From: Linnemannia schmuckeri
Taxonomy: Eukaryota; Mortierellomycota; Mortierellomycetes; Mortierellales; Mortierellaceae
Length of the DNA: 64,000 bases
Direction of reading: 5' to 3'
NCBI GenBank assembly: GCA_029449235.1
Contig: JANATG010000007.1
Span: forward strand, 744,001-808,000
A model generated the notes under the pieces. It had not been told where the DNA came from and did no database searches. It saw only the letters and a list, made by a program, of their open reading frames with translations. The translations under genes and the position numbers were made by a program. The first letter of the stretch is position 1, and each line of letters starts with the position of its first letter. Shown one piece after another: positions 22,609-34,391 of the stretch.

Positions 22609-23464
22609 CCAGATGGCTGTAGTGGTGCTGTGGACGGCGTTGTCGCTATCGCCAGAGATGGTGATACCCCTCGGTATGCAATCCTGCGCAATGCGAACAT
22701 CTACTTCCATGTCGGACTCTACAACAGTCCAATCCCGATCTCTGCAGTACATTGCAAGCGAGTGGCGGTCTGCTGGATCCCGTCGAAAAGTGTTGGTGAG
22801 CTGCTTATTAACGTTGACAAAGTGCTGCTTTCGAATGCGGCTGTTGTTGTCGACCCGGTCGGCAAAGTGTTGAACAACCTTGTCAGCGCTCAGCAACGCC
22901 TTTGCCCGTCGCTGTTCCCGCTCGTCGTGGGTCCCCTTCTTCTCCTCTAAGGGTCCGCCGTCGAAATAAAGCACAGAGATATCTTGACTGCTGAGTTTCT
23001 GGATCCACTTGTACACTAATGAATGAGCTGCCTCGAGTGAATTGCTGTGGATGTATGCATAACGAATGGTGGCGTAGATGCTGCCTTCAACATCAATGCG
23101 GACCTTGTTGGCCTCAGAATCCTTCAACACTTCTCGTTGGTGTTGGCGGTACCGTACCGTGGGTTTGTAGTTCTTGTCGCGGAAGAACCGCCAAAGGTCC
23201 TTGCAGTCCATACCGGTGTTTACATTTGGGAGAGTGATGCAGGTGAGAGGGCGACTGTGAAGAAAACAAACCAAAATCTGTAAATTTCTTTAACCAAGTC
23301 GAAAATGCGAGAGTCAAATTTGCGTTAGAACCTCGTGCCTGAGTGACGTCATTTTCGCTTTTTGCATTTTTGCGAGTGTGGGAAAGAAAGAGAAGACCAC
23401 TCGGCTCAAACATCCTTCTTTCTTCATCCTTTTCTTCACCATCAACCAACCAAGGAGCATAAAG

Positions 23465-24427
23465 ATGTCGATCGATACAACCACAGTTCAGGAACAGGAC
23501 AAGCACAGCCAGACAACCGCCCTTACCCTGCGGTCGATTGCCTTCTCACACTACAATGAAAAGGCTCGCTGGGCACTCGACTACTACAAGGTCCCCTACA
23601 TCGAATATCGCTCCCTCCCCATATGTCACATGATCTCGATGTTCAAATATAAGGCCAAGAAACGCCCCTCCCCCGGAGCCAGTGTCTTTGTTACCCCTCA
23701 CCTCACCGTCGAGCCCGACAGCAACAAGGACAATGAGAAGGAGACCATTACTTTTAATGACTCGACAAAGATTCTCGAGTTCCTCTCGGATCAGTATGCA
23801 GCACCCACCAACAGCAACGGCAAGAGTTCAGCATCGCCCAACTTATACTCAAACGATGAGGCATCAAAGACCAAAATCCAGGCATTGGAGGAACGGTTCA
23901 ACACCATGATCGGCCCCCATGTCCGCCGAGTGATGTATTACGAAATCCTACTCCAATCCCCCAGATCCGTAGCTCGATCCCTTGGCCAACACGACAACGC
24001 CGGCAAGTTGCAGACCTGGATCTGGAGCCTGCTCCTCCCCCTTTTCACCTGGATGTTGTGCAAGGTGATGCATATCAACGAGACCTCGGCCTCTCGATCG
24101 AGGGATATTCTCAAGCGCGAGTTCGAACACATCTCACGAGTTCTTGAGTCAGGCCCTCCTGGACCTGCGTACCTTGTCGGGAACCAGTTTACGGCTGCAG
24201 ATTTGACGTTGGCCAGTTTGGGTGGTCTTGTGGTGGGAGTGACGGAGAAGGATGGATATGGAGCTTGGGTGCCGAGGATGGATGTGTTGAGACCTGAGGG
24301 GAGGAAGTATATGGAGGAGTTGAGGGCGACAACGGCGGGACAGCATATTTTGGAGTGTTACAAGTTGCATAGAGGAAGCAAGGCGCCCGGATCAGGATAT
24401 GGGTTTAGCTTCTTTGGTCTGTGGTAA
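23465..24427 (+). CDS. Glutathione S-transferase-like protein
   Basis: Single exon, 320 residues, starting at the ATG at 23465; upstream in-frame sequence lacks another ATG. The N-terminal thioredoxin-like half contains IAFSHYNEKARWALDYYKVPYIE, split here as IAFSHYNEKARWAL and DYYKVPYIE, typical of GST N-domains. It also has TFNDSTKILEFLSDQYA in the position of the glutathione-contacting SxxI region. The C-terminal half has AYLVGNQFTAADLTLASLGG, the usual GST_C signature. A hydrophobic segment around residues 185-200 (WIWSLLLPLFTWMLC) may associate with membranes, as in FAXC/metaxin-like or fungal GST relatives. Substrate unknown. The start is only about 250 bp from the start of the minus-strand element, so the two are divergent. 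Confidence 0.82.
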   Translation: MSIDTTTVQEQDKHSQTTALTLRSIAFSHYNEKARWALDYYKVPYIEYRSLPICHMISMFKYKAKKRPSPGASVFVTPHLTVEPDSNKDNEKETITFNDSTKILEFLSDQYAAPTNSNGKSSASPNLYSNDEASKTKIQALEERFNTMIGPHVRRVMYYEILLQSPRSVARSLGQHDNAGKLQTWIWSLLLPLFTWMLCKVMHINETSASRSRDILKREFEHISRVLESGPPGPAYLVGNQFTAADLTLASLGGLVVGVTEKDGYGAWVPRMDVLRPEGRKYMEELRATTAGQHILECYKLHRGSKAPGSGYGFSFFGLW

Positions 24428-25229
24428 AATCTCCATTGGCAACATCATCGCCATCATCGCTTTTAGTCTTGATAATAAAAATAAAAATGAGAACACAAAA
24501 ACGTAAACGTAATGGGCAATGTGGGTAATAGCCAGGACACCAGAGCAGGGTGCTTCTCTTATTGACATGACGACAAGAGACACAGGACAGGGACAAAGTT
24601 ATGTCGATGACGATGGTGGTACAGACAGAAGGGTGGATAGAGACGAAACAAGACTAGAAGGGGGGAAGGTTGGCGAGTGAGATGGGTTGCTTGAGGTGGC
24701 TGTCTTGTCTTGTGTTGTTATGTACAGAGTAAGTGGACTGACATTGCGCCACGCGCAGTGTTCAAGCCCGGCTTTGCCTTTTTTTTCAATTTGTAGCTTG
24801 TGTCGTTTGTATGATGGGCTGTCTGTTGGATGTTCCTTTGCCGTTGTCTCTTTTGATGTTTGTTGTCACACATTCACTTTTGTCTTCCTTCTCTTCGTTC
24901 TTTTTCTAGACCCACTCCCACCGTCGCTCTCCATTTCATTTAAATACGATAACCGTTTCGTCTTAATTTCTTTCTTTACTTATTTCCTTCTTTCTTCTCT
25001 CTCTCTCGCTCTCTTCCTCACTCCTTCTTTCGTCTCTCTTTTGTTTCTCTCTTTTCTTTTTTCATATCTCTCGACTTCCAAACCACACCAGCCTCTTTCC
25101 TCTTTCCCTTCTCTTCTTTCCATCGCCACTGTCCTCTTTCTCTTTTGACACCACTACCCACCGACCAAAACTCTCACTCACTCACTCTCGCTCTTTAAAA
25201 CTGTCGCCTTCTCGCACGTCGCCATAGCC
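24428..25229. other. Intergenic leader of the PH-domain gene
   Basis: About 800 bp with a short 3' flank for the GST gene and then a long CT-rich leader (about 24900-25160). No protein-like frame; open frames here are Leu/Phe/Ser runs from pyrimidine tracts. Confidence 0.4.
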
Positions 25230-28200
25230 ATGCCTGCCACTTCACAGGTAACACATACCTTCTCTCACTTTCACACTTTCTCACTACAACTAAATTTCAC
25301 AATAGCCACAGCTACAATAACAGCAACTACTACACAACAATAACTACAACAGCTACAACAACTACAACAGCTACAACAACTACAACAACTACAACAACTA
25401 CAACAACAACAAGAGGACACAATGAAGCATCGAAATGTAACACCACCCAACACTCGACAATAACCACCTCACAATTTCCATGATGCTTCGACTCCTATCG
25501 TTTCAAACCAAACACTGCATTGCTTTTTTTAAAGCTAACTCACGCACCACATTTATTCCTCTCCTTTTCAATGATCTTAACAGCTGCATGCTGCCCATAC
25601 CCTGCCAGCAGTGGCCGAGGAGATCTCCTCTTCGCAGCAAAAGTTTACACCTCCACCCTTCGCCCCTTCACAGGGTAATAATACTTCAGAACAGCCAACG
25701 ACAACAGCAGCAGTAACATTCGACCTCCACAGCCAAACTTCGCCCTCGTCCCTGCCCCCTCTTTCTCAACAACAACAACAAACAGACACCATCTCATCCG
25801 GAGTTACCTCCTCGGACGATCAGTATGAACAGTACGACTCTGACATGGAGCCAGAGCTTGACTTGGGCGTTTCACGCGAAACTCTGCACGAGGGACAGGT
25901 TTTGAAGGCTGGCTTTCTTCTTAAGAAAGGCGAACGTATCAAGGTAATAGACAGATACAGAGAAAGAAAGACAATGGACAGGATTGAATTGGAAGTGTGC
26001 CAAGGACGTTCGTGAATATGACATAACACGGCACGACATTAATGGTAGACAGGAGAGCTGTTGAAAAAAAGGACCTAAATATGACACAGCACGGCAAGGC
26101 AGGACGTGATAGGGCACAGCGAGACGGACAAAACACAGTGATTGCATACATACAGCCCGAAGATGCATGACGACCGCTCAAATCAGGGACCCCAGTCAGT
26201 CAGGTCAGGGAGCGAGAAGTGTTTATTGTATGAACAAGAGGGCGCGAGCTTTCTAGTGCAGTAATTATTGGGTTGGTCCCTTGGTTGGTCCCTTCATTTC
26301 GGATATAGTTCATTGCATGTAATTATGTGGTGTGGAAACAATGGCCTATAACAAGCCTATAGGCAATATGCTCACGGCACCAACTTTGCTGAGCTCGATT
26401 GCTTTTATTTTTACCCTCCTACACTTTTGAACGAATGAGCTCTTCTCTCTCCCTCTCTTCTCTTTCTCTCCTCCAAGGAAAGCGAAGAGAGAACGAGAAA
26501 GAAAAACAGCACGCATCAAAAGCAGTCCATGCAAGATGGGAGATGGATGGCTCTTTGAATCTTCTTCTTTTGCCCCTTGTGTGTGTTGTTCTCTGCCGCT
26601 ACTTCCCTTGTCCAATTGCTTTTGCTCTTTCCACATGGTTGCATCGCTTACAGCTTTCCCTCTCTCGGCCGAGCTGAGACATTTCTTCTAGACAGCGACG
26701 ATTTTTTTTTCTTCCTTATGGTTTTAAGATAGAATCACATTGACTAATGCGCTTAATCTGCCCTTGTGTCGCTTGCGATAGATTTGGAAGAAAAAGTGGT
26801 TCGTGCTCCGGACATCTAAACTCGCCTATTACAAGGACAGCAAAGAGTATGAGCTCCTCCGCATCATCGATATCCGAGACATTCACAAGGCCGCCGAGAT
26901 GGTCGTTAAAAACAAGACGGGCGTCTTTGTCATCCTGACCCCACGGAGGACTTTTACCGTCCAGGCCGACAGCGCCGCTGAGATGGAACAGTGGGTCAAT
27001 GCGATTAACCAGGCCAAGATACAGCATGAACTTGCCTCAAGTTCCGATATGGATTCATATTCTGGATCAACACCGCAGTTGGAGCATCCGAATTCAGCAC
27101 CCCAGTCTGGATCTGCGGTCGCCGCAGGAAAACGGCCCGAATTGGTCAAACAGGGTTCTGGAACATTTTTACCACCTCGCCAAAACTCGCTTTCGCTCTC
27201 GGACCCAGGACTTGTCAACAATAGCGAAAATGCCACCAGAGCCGGCAGGAATATGTCTCCCCCAGCATCTTCCCTCTTGTCGAAGAATGAGCCAAAACTG
27301 TCTGGTCTCTCTTTGGGAATTATGAACCAATCGTTGGGACAGCTGCCATCATCTGCCAGCTCACAAGCTCATCCCCTATCGGGATCAAACCGGATCTTGC
27401 AGCAGCAGCAGTCGCCTCACAGGACAGCCGATGGTTTGTCGTTGATCACTTCTGGAGCACAATCAATTCGCATGGGCGGCTCTCTAGTTTCACCTCCACG
27501 AGATGATGGCCTTCAGACCGATCTTGCCCCCAACTCGCTCTCGTCCAACTTTTCATTCAACACTTCTCCTAAGACACCAACGTCTCCAGAATATGGCTCT
27601 GGCGGAGAACAGTTTGGTCATGGCGAGCACAATGTGTCATCAGAGGAAGAGGATATTGGTGATGATCCAACAGTTCTTGAAGCAGGACGCATTGCAGCAG
27701 CAGCCAATGCACCAGGGTCTGGCCTGGTGACAGGAGAGCAGCTGGAAAGCAAAGTCGTCCGGCAAGGATACCTCTTGAAGCTAGGCAACACCTACAAGGT
27801 ACTTGTCGTCGTTATTTTAATGCTCCGTTTGGCATTTTCGAATGACCATATGTATCAAGAAACTAACCTTTAATTATTCTCATCTCGTTCGTGGTACAGA
27901 CTTGGCGCAAGAAATGGTTTGTGCTTCGCGGCGACAAACTGACATACTACAAGAACATGAAGGTACGCACTCTTTATGCTTCTTTGTACAATTTTAATAG
28001 TGATATTGTCCTCTGGCTCATTCACTAATTGTTCTGTTCTGATGTGTATTTCAATTTGTAGGAGTACCAACCTCTGGGCATCATTCCATTGTCGAGCATC
28101 ATCGACGCATTGCAGACAGATCCTGTATCAAAGCACAAGCAGTACTGCCTTCGGATTGTCACGGCAAAACGGAGTTTTGTCTGCTGTGCGCCTGACGAGG

Positions 28201-28673
28201 ATACGCTTTTGCTATGGCTGGATGCGATCCATGTCGAGTGCGAACGTGTCGCTCAGGAGTCGCGGCGGGAGCAGGATGGCGAGGATCTTTTGTCGGATCC
28301 AAGAGCCATGGGTCGTGTTGCCCACATGTCTGCTTCCCAAGGAGGAGCAGCAGTACCAGTAGTAGGAGGCGCTGTGCCCCGATCAGGATCAAGATCGGCT
28401 CTGGCACCATCTGCAGTGTCCAGCAGTGTGCAGTCGACCGGATCTCAGCTCAAGAAGATGCTCAATCAGGAGACTGGCGGTGAAGCCGGCGGAGGCGGAG
28501 GCGGTAGTGGCCCTTCTGTCTCATTCTCTACATCTCCTGCTGTCGGCGGACCATTACTGGCTCCTCATGCTGCTGGAGGTAACTTGTCGTCCTCCTTTGC
28601 GACCTCGCCGTCGCGATCGTATCATCCTCCAGAGGGCCCTACGCGCTCTACGACTGTGACTTTCAGCATTTGA
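25230..28673 (+). CDS. Tandem PH-domain protein (Opy1-like)
   Basis: Five exons (25230-25247, 25584-25943, 26782-27798, 27900-27962, 28062-28673), all phase 0, give 689 residues. The first PH domain spans the second intron: VLKAGFLLKKGERIK then IWKKKWFVLRTSKLAYYKD and ends MEQWVNAINQAK (about residues 110-225). The second spans two introns: VVRQGYLLKLGNTYK, TWRKKWFVLRGDKLTYYKN, EYQPLGIIPLSSI, LLLWLDAIHVE (about residues 450-560). Both have the conserved C-terminal Trp. A long Ser/Pro/Gln-rich linker separates them and a Ser/Gly-rich tail follows. PH pairs of this layout bind phosphoinositides, as yeast Opy1 does with PI(4,5)P2; binding here is inference. The first exon is only 18 nt. Intron 1 contains an (ACA)n-type repeat at about 25340-25410. 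Confidence 0.9.
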
Positions 28674-29025
28674 ATAGTTTTTTTTTTTTTTTTTTTTTTT
28701 TTTTTATTTTTATTTTTATTTTTCTTTTTCACACCTTAATGATTTGTTGTCTTTTTTGCTTTTCGCTTTTTTTTGTTTGAATCCTTTCTTTTCTCTCCAT
28801 GTTTCATGCACCCACCCTCGTCCAATTCTCTACTCCCTGCTTCCTGCTCTACCCTAATCATGCTTCACTTAATGACCCCCCATTTTTACGTCCCTCGTCC
28901 TACTTTGATATCAAGTCACCAAAATACAGACACGCTAATAGTAACATAAGCACTTTTTTTCAATTTGTTTTTTATTTTCAAAAAATGCTGTGGAAAAAAA
29001 AATAGAATGAGAAAGGTAATGCTGA

Positions 29026-29062
<37 letters not shown>

Positions 29063-29279
29063 GGTTTGCTTATGGTATGATGTTGAGAAAGAATTGGAAA
29101 ATTGAAGAGTGGGGTGATGTTTTTCTTAAAGAAAAACTAGGTGAGGCTGTGAAAAAGCAAGAAGAAAAAAACAAAAAAAAGAATACAGTGATGGTACAGT
29201 GGGGTCCTAATCCTAAGCGCGCCTCCGTTCAATCCAGGACCAGAACAAAATAAAGAAAACGTCAAAGCAACAAGTTGGT
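28674..29279. other. Intergenic between convergent PH and zinc-finger genes
   Basis: Contains a T-tract at about 28678-28705, an A-tract at about 29030-29060 and AT-rich 3' flanks for the two converging genes. No gene seen. Confidence 0.4.
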
Positions 29280-31701
29280 TTAGTGCAGCTGTTGTTGCTG
29301 ACGTTGCTGATGACGCTGCTGTTCCACGGTGACGGCAGCAAGGGCAGCAGTGAGGGTCGAAACCTGAGATACCGTGCTCGTGGGCGATTTGGGTGCTGCA
29401 GAGGCAAGCGTGGGCGAAAGTGACGAAGGTGTAACCAAACCCGTCATCATCATGCTTCCCGAGTAAGGTCCGGTCGACGATGAAGAACCGGTCTGGATCG
29501 AGAGTGGGTTCAGTCCAGGAAGAGTTGCACGGCTAAGCACGGGAGAAGTCATGGGTGTGACATCGGTCGAAAACACGTTGGGATCCACAGTGTTGCGGTA
29601 CGCTGACAGACTTGACAACAGACTCGTGGTAATGGCTGCAGTCGTGGCAGCGTTTTGAGTGCTGGGGCTGGTGTTGGGGCTCGAATCAGGTGTCTGTTCT
29701 ACAAGTGACGAAGATTTAGTTGTGTTTCCTGTGCTGCTGTTGCTATTGCTGTTGTTTTGGTTGTTTTGGTTGGCAGCCGATGCGGAAATCGCATTAATGG
29801 CAGCCATCATCATGGGAGAAGCTTCAACTGCAGAGAGTGCGGCCGCAAGGGTCATGGCCGCAGCCTGGTTGTTGGCAAAAGCGCCGTTCATCAAAAGAGG
29901 ATGGCTCGTCAATCCTGCTTGGTGGGCCTTCAAAGCAGCTGTCAGATTGGGGTGCGAATGTTCAATGTGATACTTGAGTCCGTTCAGGTTCTTGTAGCGT
30001 TTCCCGCACTCCAGGAAGGAGCAGACATATGGCTTGGACTCGGGTCCTTCGGCGTCGCTGAGGCCAGATGCCGAGCAGTGTCCGTGTTGGTTGTGATACT
30101 TGAGTCCATTGGGGTTTTTGTAGGCCTTGTCGCATCCACTGACTGTGCACCGATATGGCTTGTCTGCGCCAGATGATCCAGACTTACCGATGCTCTCCAT
30201 GATGCTCACCAACTCTTCGCGCTTCCTAATCAGGTCCTCCGCTGCCTTGAGATATGCTGGGGATCCGACCTCGCCAACATCCGGCAACAGGCCTTGCTGA
30301 ATCGCGTGCTCCAGATAGTCGGTCACTGTGCTCAAGAGTTCCTCCTGCGATTTCGCGGAGCCTCCTGTTGATTGTCCTGTTGTCATGGAGGAGAGAGCGC
30401 TCGACAGTAGAGAAGCGGCATTGGCGGTAGTAGTCGTGGAGGTGGCGGTAGTATTTGGGCTGACTCTGTTGGCCAAGGGGTTGGTTGAGGTCAATGTTAC
30501 GTTTTGGAAATTGGAAACTTTCTTAGCCATTGGACTGTGGGTATCAAACGAAGTGGAGTAAGTAGAGAGATCGCGCTTCTTGCTGGCCAGGTTAGAGAAC
30601 TCGGCCTGGGCCGTGGTCCTCAAAATCGAGTTGGGAAAGGCCGAAACAGCATCGTCGGGGGTCATGGAGGAGTCCTCAGAGTAGATATCGGATAGCGAAA
30701 CTCCATTGTTCTTTTTCTTGGCGGTCAAAAATGAGAGTGGGGTCAGCTTTTGGTGCTGCTGTTGCTGATGACTGGCCGTCAGGGCTGCGACGGTAGCTGC
30801 AGCGGCAGCATTGGCTGCTGAGGCCGAATGTGATTTGCTGTTGTTATTGTGGAAGCCATGGCCGTTGTGCCGTCCGTTTGATTGGGCGTGATCGTTGCCC
30901 GAGTCCGAACCGGTGGACCAACCGTCCTCGTCCGTGAATCCTGCAGGGACAGGGTGGCCATTGTCGTCGTCCTCCTCGAAGCGCACATGGGCCTCCTCGT
31001 AGTGCTGCAGGAGTGCATGCAGATCGCCGAGGGTCAGACCACAGCAGGAAAAGTTTTTGCAGTAGTTGGCCTCGAGTTCTCGCTGATAGACATCGCCTCG
31101 TCTTGGTGAGGAGCTGTAGTCCGGTTGGATGGAGCTACATATTCCGAAATAAGAGGGATAAGACGAAGGGATACGTAAAGGTTAGCAAACACACATATGG
31201 AACAACAAAAAAAACGGCTGAATTGCATAAGACAAGACACCACCACATGGCAGAACAGAAAAAAAAAAAAAGAGCGAGGTAGGCCAAAGTGCTGACAAAT
31301 GTAGGAATTCTACTTTTCTTTTTTGATGGTTGAACATGATAATAAATGAAAGTGATAAAACACACATACTCGGATAACTGGGGTGACTGACTGTATGGGA
31401 AGGGCGCAAAGAAAGATGGACGTCTCAGCTGGGCAGAGTGGAAGGAGCCGATCGATAGGACGAGAGAGGGTCTCCGCAGGGCAGTTGCAGCGGCAAGGGC
31501 TTCGGGGTTGAACGGAGAGGAAGCCGCGCTGGAGTTTGAGAGCGACGGGAAGCCTCCTTGTCCATGGAAACTGCTGCCAAAGGGGGTCGAGGCTGTGCTA
31601 CTATGGTTGTTATGGTTATTGTAACGAGAGTTGTTGTTGTTGGCAGAAGAAGACGAGTTTGCCGAGATGTTGATGCTCGGCGTTGGAATGGAGGCGGGCA
31701 T
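29280..31701 (-). CDS. SFP1: C2H2 zinc-finger transcription factor, Sfp1-like
   Basis: Exon 1 is 31701-31364 and exon 2 is 31134-29280, joined in phase 2 to 730 residues. Near residue 120-150 the block NYCKNFSCCGLTLGDLH, then LLQHYEEAHV, matches the N-terminal finger region of fungal Sfp1/SFP1-like factors. Two C2H2 fingers near residues 440-515 read YRCTVSGCDKAYKNPNGLKY with H/H and YVCSFLECGKRYKNLNGLKY with H/H, the hallmark pair of this family. Yeast Sfp1 activates ribosomal-protein and ribosome-biogenesis genes under TOR control; the same role here is inferred. The rest is Ser/Asn/Gln/Ala-rich and disordered, with a poly-Gln run at the C-terminus. The donor at 31363 (GTGTTT) is weaker than average but is the only one giving the right phase. 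A very long CT-rich 5' leader precedes the start. Confidence 0.85.
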
Positions 31702-34391
31702 CTCTCTGTGGGTAAAGGGGAGTGTAGACGACAGTGCGTGTGAATGTGTGATGAGAGAAAAGAAGGAAGGGTTGAAGGGAGTGAGAGAGAGAGAGAGAGA
31801 CAAAGAGCAGAAGTGACGCTGTGAGCAGAGGGTGCTGGGGGTGTGTGAGGGGGAGAGAGGGGGAGAGAGGCTGAGGGGACGGGGGACGTGGGAAGCAAAG
31901 AAATGGAGAGCACAGGGTAAAAGGGAGAAGGGAGGCAGAAGAGTGAGAGGAATGGAGGAGAGGAGAAGAGAAGAAAAAAGAAAAAGAGAGGAAAAGAGAA
32001 GAGAAGAGAATGCAAAAAAAAAAAAAAAAAAAAAAGGCGGGAAAACGCACACAAAAGGAAAGAGGGCTTTTTTGCTGCGTAACGTCGAGCGTGGTGATGA
32101 GGGGGGGGGAGGGGGTTGCTAATGGACAAAGAGAGCAAAGTAGAAAGAGAATCCCCATTCATTCTTTCATTCATTCATTCTTTCTCTCATTGTTTGTTAA
32201 TTTGCTCTCACTCACACGCACTCTACTTTCACTGCTGCTCTCACTCTCGCTCCCACTCTTTTTGGCCATGCATGTGTCGAACAGACAGAGAGACATGATA
32301 GATAAACAAACAAACAGACGGACGGACGGAATTACCACGCATGAGAGGGGTGATGGTGTTGCGCCCCATGCACACACACACGCACACTTACATACACACT
32401 CACGCACACTTACATACACACTCACGCACATTCATTTTCAAACATTGTCGCCGGGCTGGCGTGTGTAATAAATACGACTGGTTCCCTCTTCCAATTGTTA
32501 TCTTGCTCATCCACTCATTCTCTTTCACGTTCTTCTTCCTTGCCTTCACTTTTCGACGGACGGTGACCCCCGTTCAGACAATCCTTGGCCAAGACCCATT
32601 GATTGGCTACGTTCCCTAATGGCTTTTTTTTTTTATTTTATTCAGACCCCGTCCTGGGTTCGTGTCGGTCGGTCGGTCAATTACAAAGACTCCCTTCGTC
32701 AATGACAACAAAGGGAGGAAAGGACGAGTTAATGGCAAAAAGAACATTTAAAAGAAAACGACAAAAGAGAAAAAAAAAGGGCGCCCTGTTGCAGTTGGCT
32801 GTCTGCTGCTCATTTGTATCAATCACCATTGGACCATTAATCTTCTTGCACAAAGTTATGCTCTCCTTCACTCTGATTGAGAGTAAAGGGCAGTGTCGAC
32901 GAGTGGACGGGATACAAAAAACCACAAGGAAGGCCATGGTATAACTGACCGACATCCAAGAAGAAGAACAAAAAAAATAAGACCCGAGTCAGGGCATGGC
33001 TGGCCTTCAATCCCATTTTCTTGCATCCACACAGGACATGGACTGGCAATCGGTGTATTGTATCGACGAGTTTACTGGGTTGAACTTGAACTTTCATCCC
33101 ATTTTCCTCCTCGTTTCCTAGAGGGTTACTTCCCCTCGTCCAAGAACAGAGCCCTTTCTCCCCTTGCTGTTCCCTGTTCCTGATGAATTCCCGCGTGGCA
33201 AACCGTTTCTCACTTATCCCCCCAAACCAGACCCTACCCGACCCAACACAAACACGCACCCCAACCTTACCACGTTGCTTGTACAAATAGCATGCAGGCT
33301 GACGAACAAATAAGCTTTCGCTGGTATGCATCTTACCACATGAGTGAGTCGACAAACCAAAAACAAAGCAACAACAAGGGACAAATACAGTACGTACTCC
33401 TACGGTATGCGTGATCATCATACTCAACGGCTGGTACTTTTCTTTCTTCGATTGACAAAAAACGGGTTGGCCTCCCATTCTTGTCTCGAGTTGAGAGTCA
33501 AGTGTTTTTTTCCCCTTTCTCCAGTCAGATCATGATCCATAGTTATCGCAATTGCTATTTATCCCCGCCACGTTCATTTTCCATAAGAGAACAGTTGTCG
33601 ATAAAAATAGCGGAGGAGGGGAGTGTCATTTTGAAACCTTTTTTTCATTATTTTTCGATGATGATCGCAACCTCCTCTTCCGGAAATGTGATGCGCCACC
33701 AACGTGGGAGAGGGACGCGTCGAAATATCAGTATATCACGACTCCAGTCAGTTGATATTCCACAACGCGTCATGTCCTGATTCATATTAGTCTTAATGGT
33801 CAACAAGTGTGTATGTACGCTTGATCCCAATCCTGCCTGAACCTAGGACCTGAAGATGAGTGTTCTCCTGCAAGAGGACAGGTGCAACTGACGTTACCGG
33901 TTTTCGCATGCAATCATCCCAATATGCAGGATGTGTTCAATGAATATCTCTATCTTGGGATCGATAGGAACTAAATCGGCCCACCGCGCTCATAGTACAT
34001 GTACTTATTTCTTTCTTTTATCTCTCTTTTGTTTGTTCTTTGTTCGTCTTTATGCTCGCCCATTGCGAAATGTCATGCATCGGACCGTCTCTGTCCCTCT
34101 GTTCTGCCTATATTTGACAAAGATAGGACCTTCTTTTCTTTTCACCTCTTGACACTTTTGTGTTCCTTGATCTTGTTTTCAGCTCTCTCACCCTCACATT
34201 GTTCATCTTCTAACATTGTTTCTCGTCTTTGCTCTCTCTTTCCCCAGACATATCTTCTCCTCTTTACATGTTATCATCTCCTTTCCCTTCTCTCCCTCTC
34301 TTGACGATCAGAAACCAATCTCCATTCTTCTCCTACTCCCACAACTTTATGACCCACCACTGATGCTATCAGCTCCCACACTCTCATAACC
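31702..34391. other. 2.7-kb gene-free spacer
   Basis: Begins with the GA-rich (minus strand CT-rich) leader of the SFP1-like gene up to about 32160, including a poly-A run at 32014-32035. It then holds CA-rich repeats, unremarkable sequence, and a CT-rich leader for the next plus-strand gene at about 34000-34390. Frames of up to about 300 codons on the minus strand near 31135-32170 are pyrimidine-tract translation beyond the SFP1 exon, not a separate gene. Confidence 0.4.
32379..32430. repeat. 22-bp CA-rich tandem repeat
   Basis: Two exact copies of a 22-bp unit beginning CACGCACACTTACATACACA at 32379 and 32401, followed by a partial third. Simple minisatellite in non-coding DNA. Confidence 0.8.

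Larger units (their letters stand above)
18578..23211 (-). pseudogene. XPG/FEN1-like PIN nuclease fused to a Fanzor/TnpB-like RuvC nuclease (broken copy)
   Basis: Minus-strand exons 23211-22414, 22328-22037, 21944 to about 20869, about 20740-20762 to 19163, and 19063-18578 read as one product of roughly 1,400 residues. N-terminal part: MDCKDLWRFFRDKNY, RIDVEGSIY, LYFDGGPLEEKKGTHDERE, WTVVESDMEVDVRIA and ISGDSD follow the acidic-motif order of FEN1/XPG nucleases. C-terminal part: VLCLDLGQAFVVGA (RuvC-I Asp at 19838-19836), VVVGINEYFTAKK (Glu at 19027-19025), a zinc ribbon with FCPHC, and HRDVLAAHNMCNI (Asp at 18925-18923). This is the Fanzor/TnpB order. Splicing at 22036/21945 puts both halves in the same frame. 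Breaks: a 14-bp duplication (22581-22608), in-frame stops at 21664-21662, 21547-21545 and 21250-21248, and a frame change at the 21211-21233 homopolymer. One zinc-ribbon Cys is Phe. The exon 3/4 junction is uncertain. Confidence 0.85.

Noticed and set aside
31425..32174. 249-codon minus-strand frame and overlapping frames
   Set aside because: Translation of CT-rich leader DNA and a second frame of the SFP1 first exon; only the frame starting at 31701 continues in phase into the zinc-finger exon.
32837..33478. 213-codon minus-strand frame
   Set aside because: No domain, no splice partner and no codon bias; sits in the spacer between two assigned genes.
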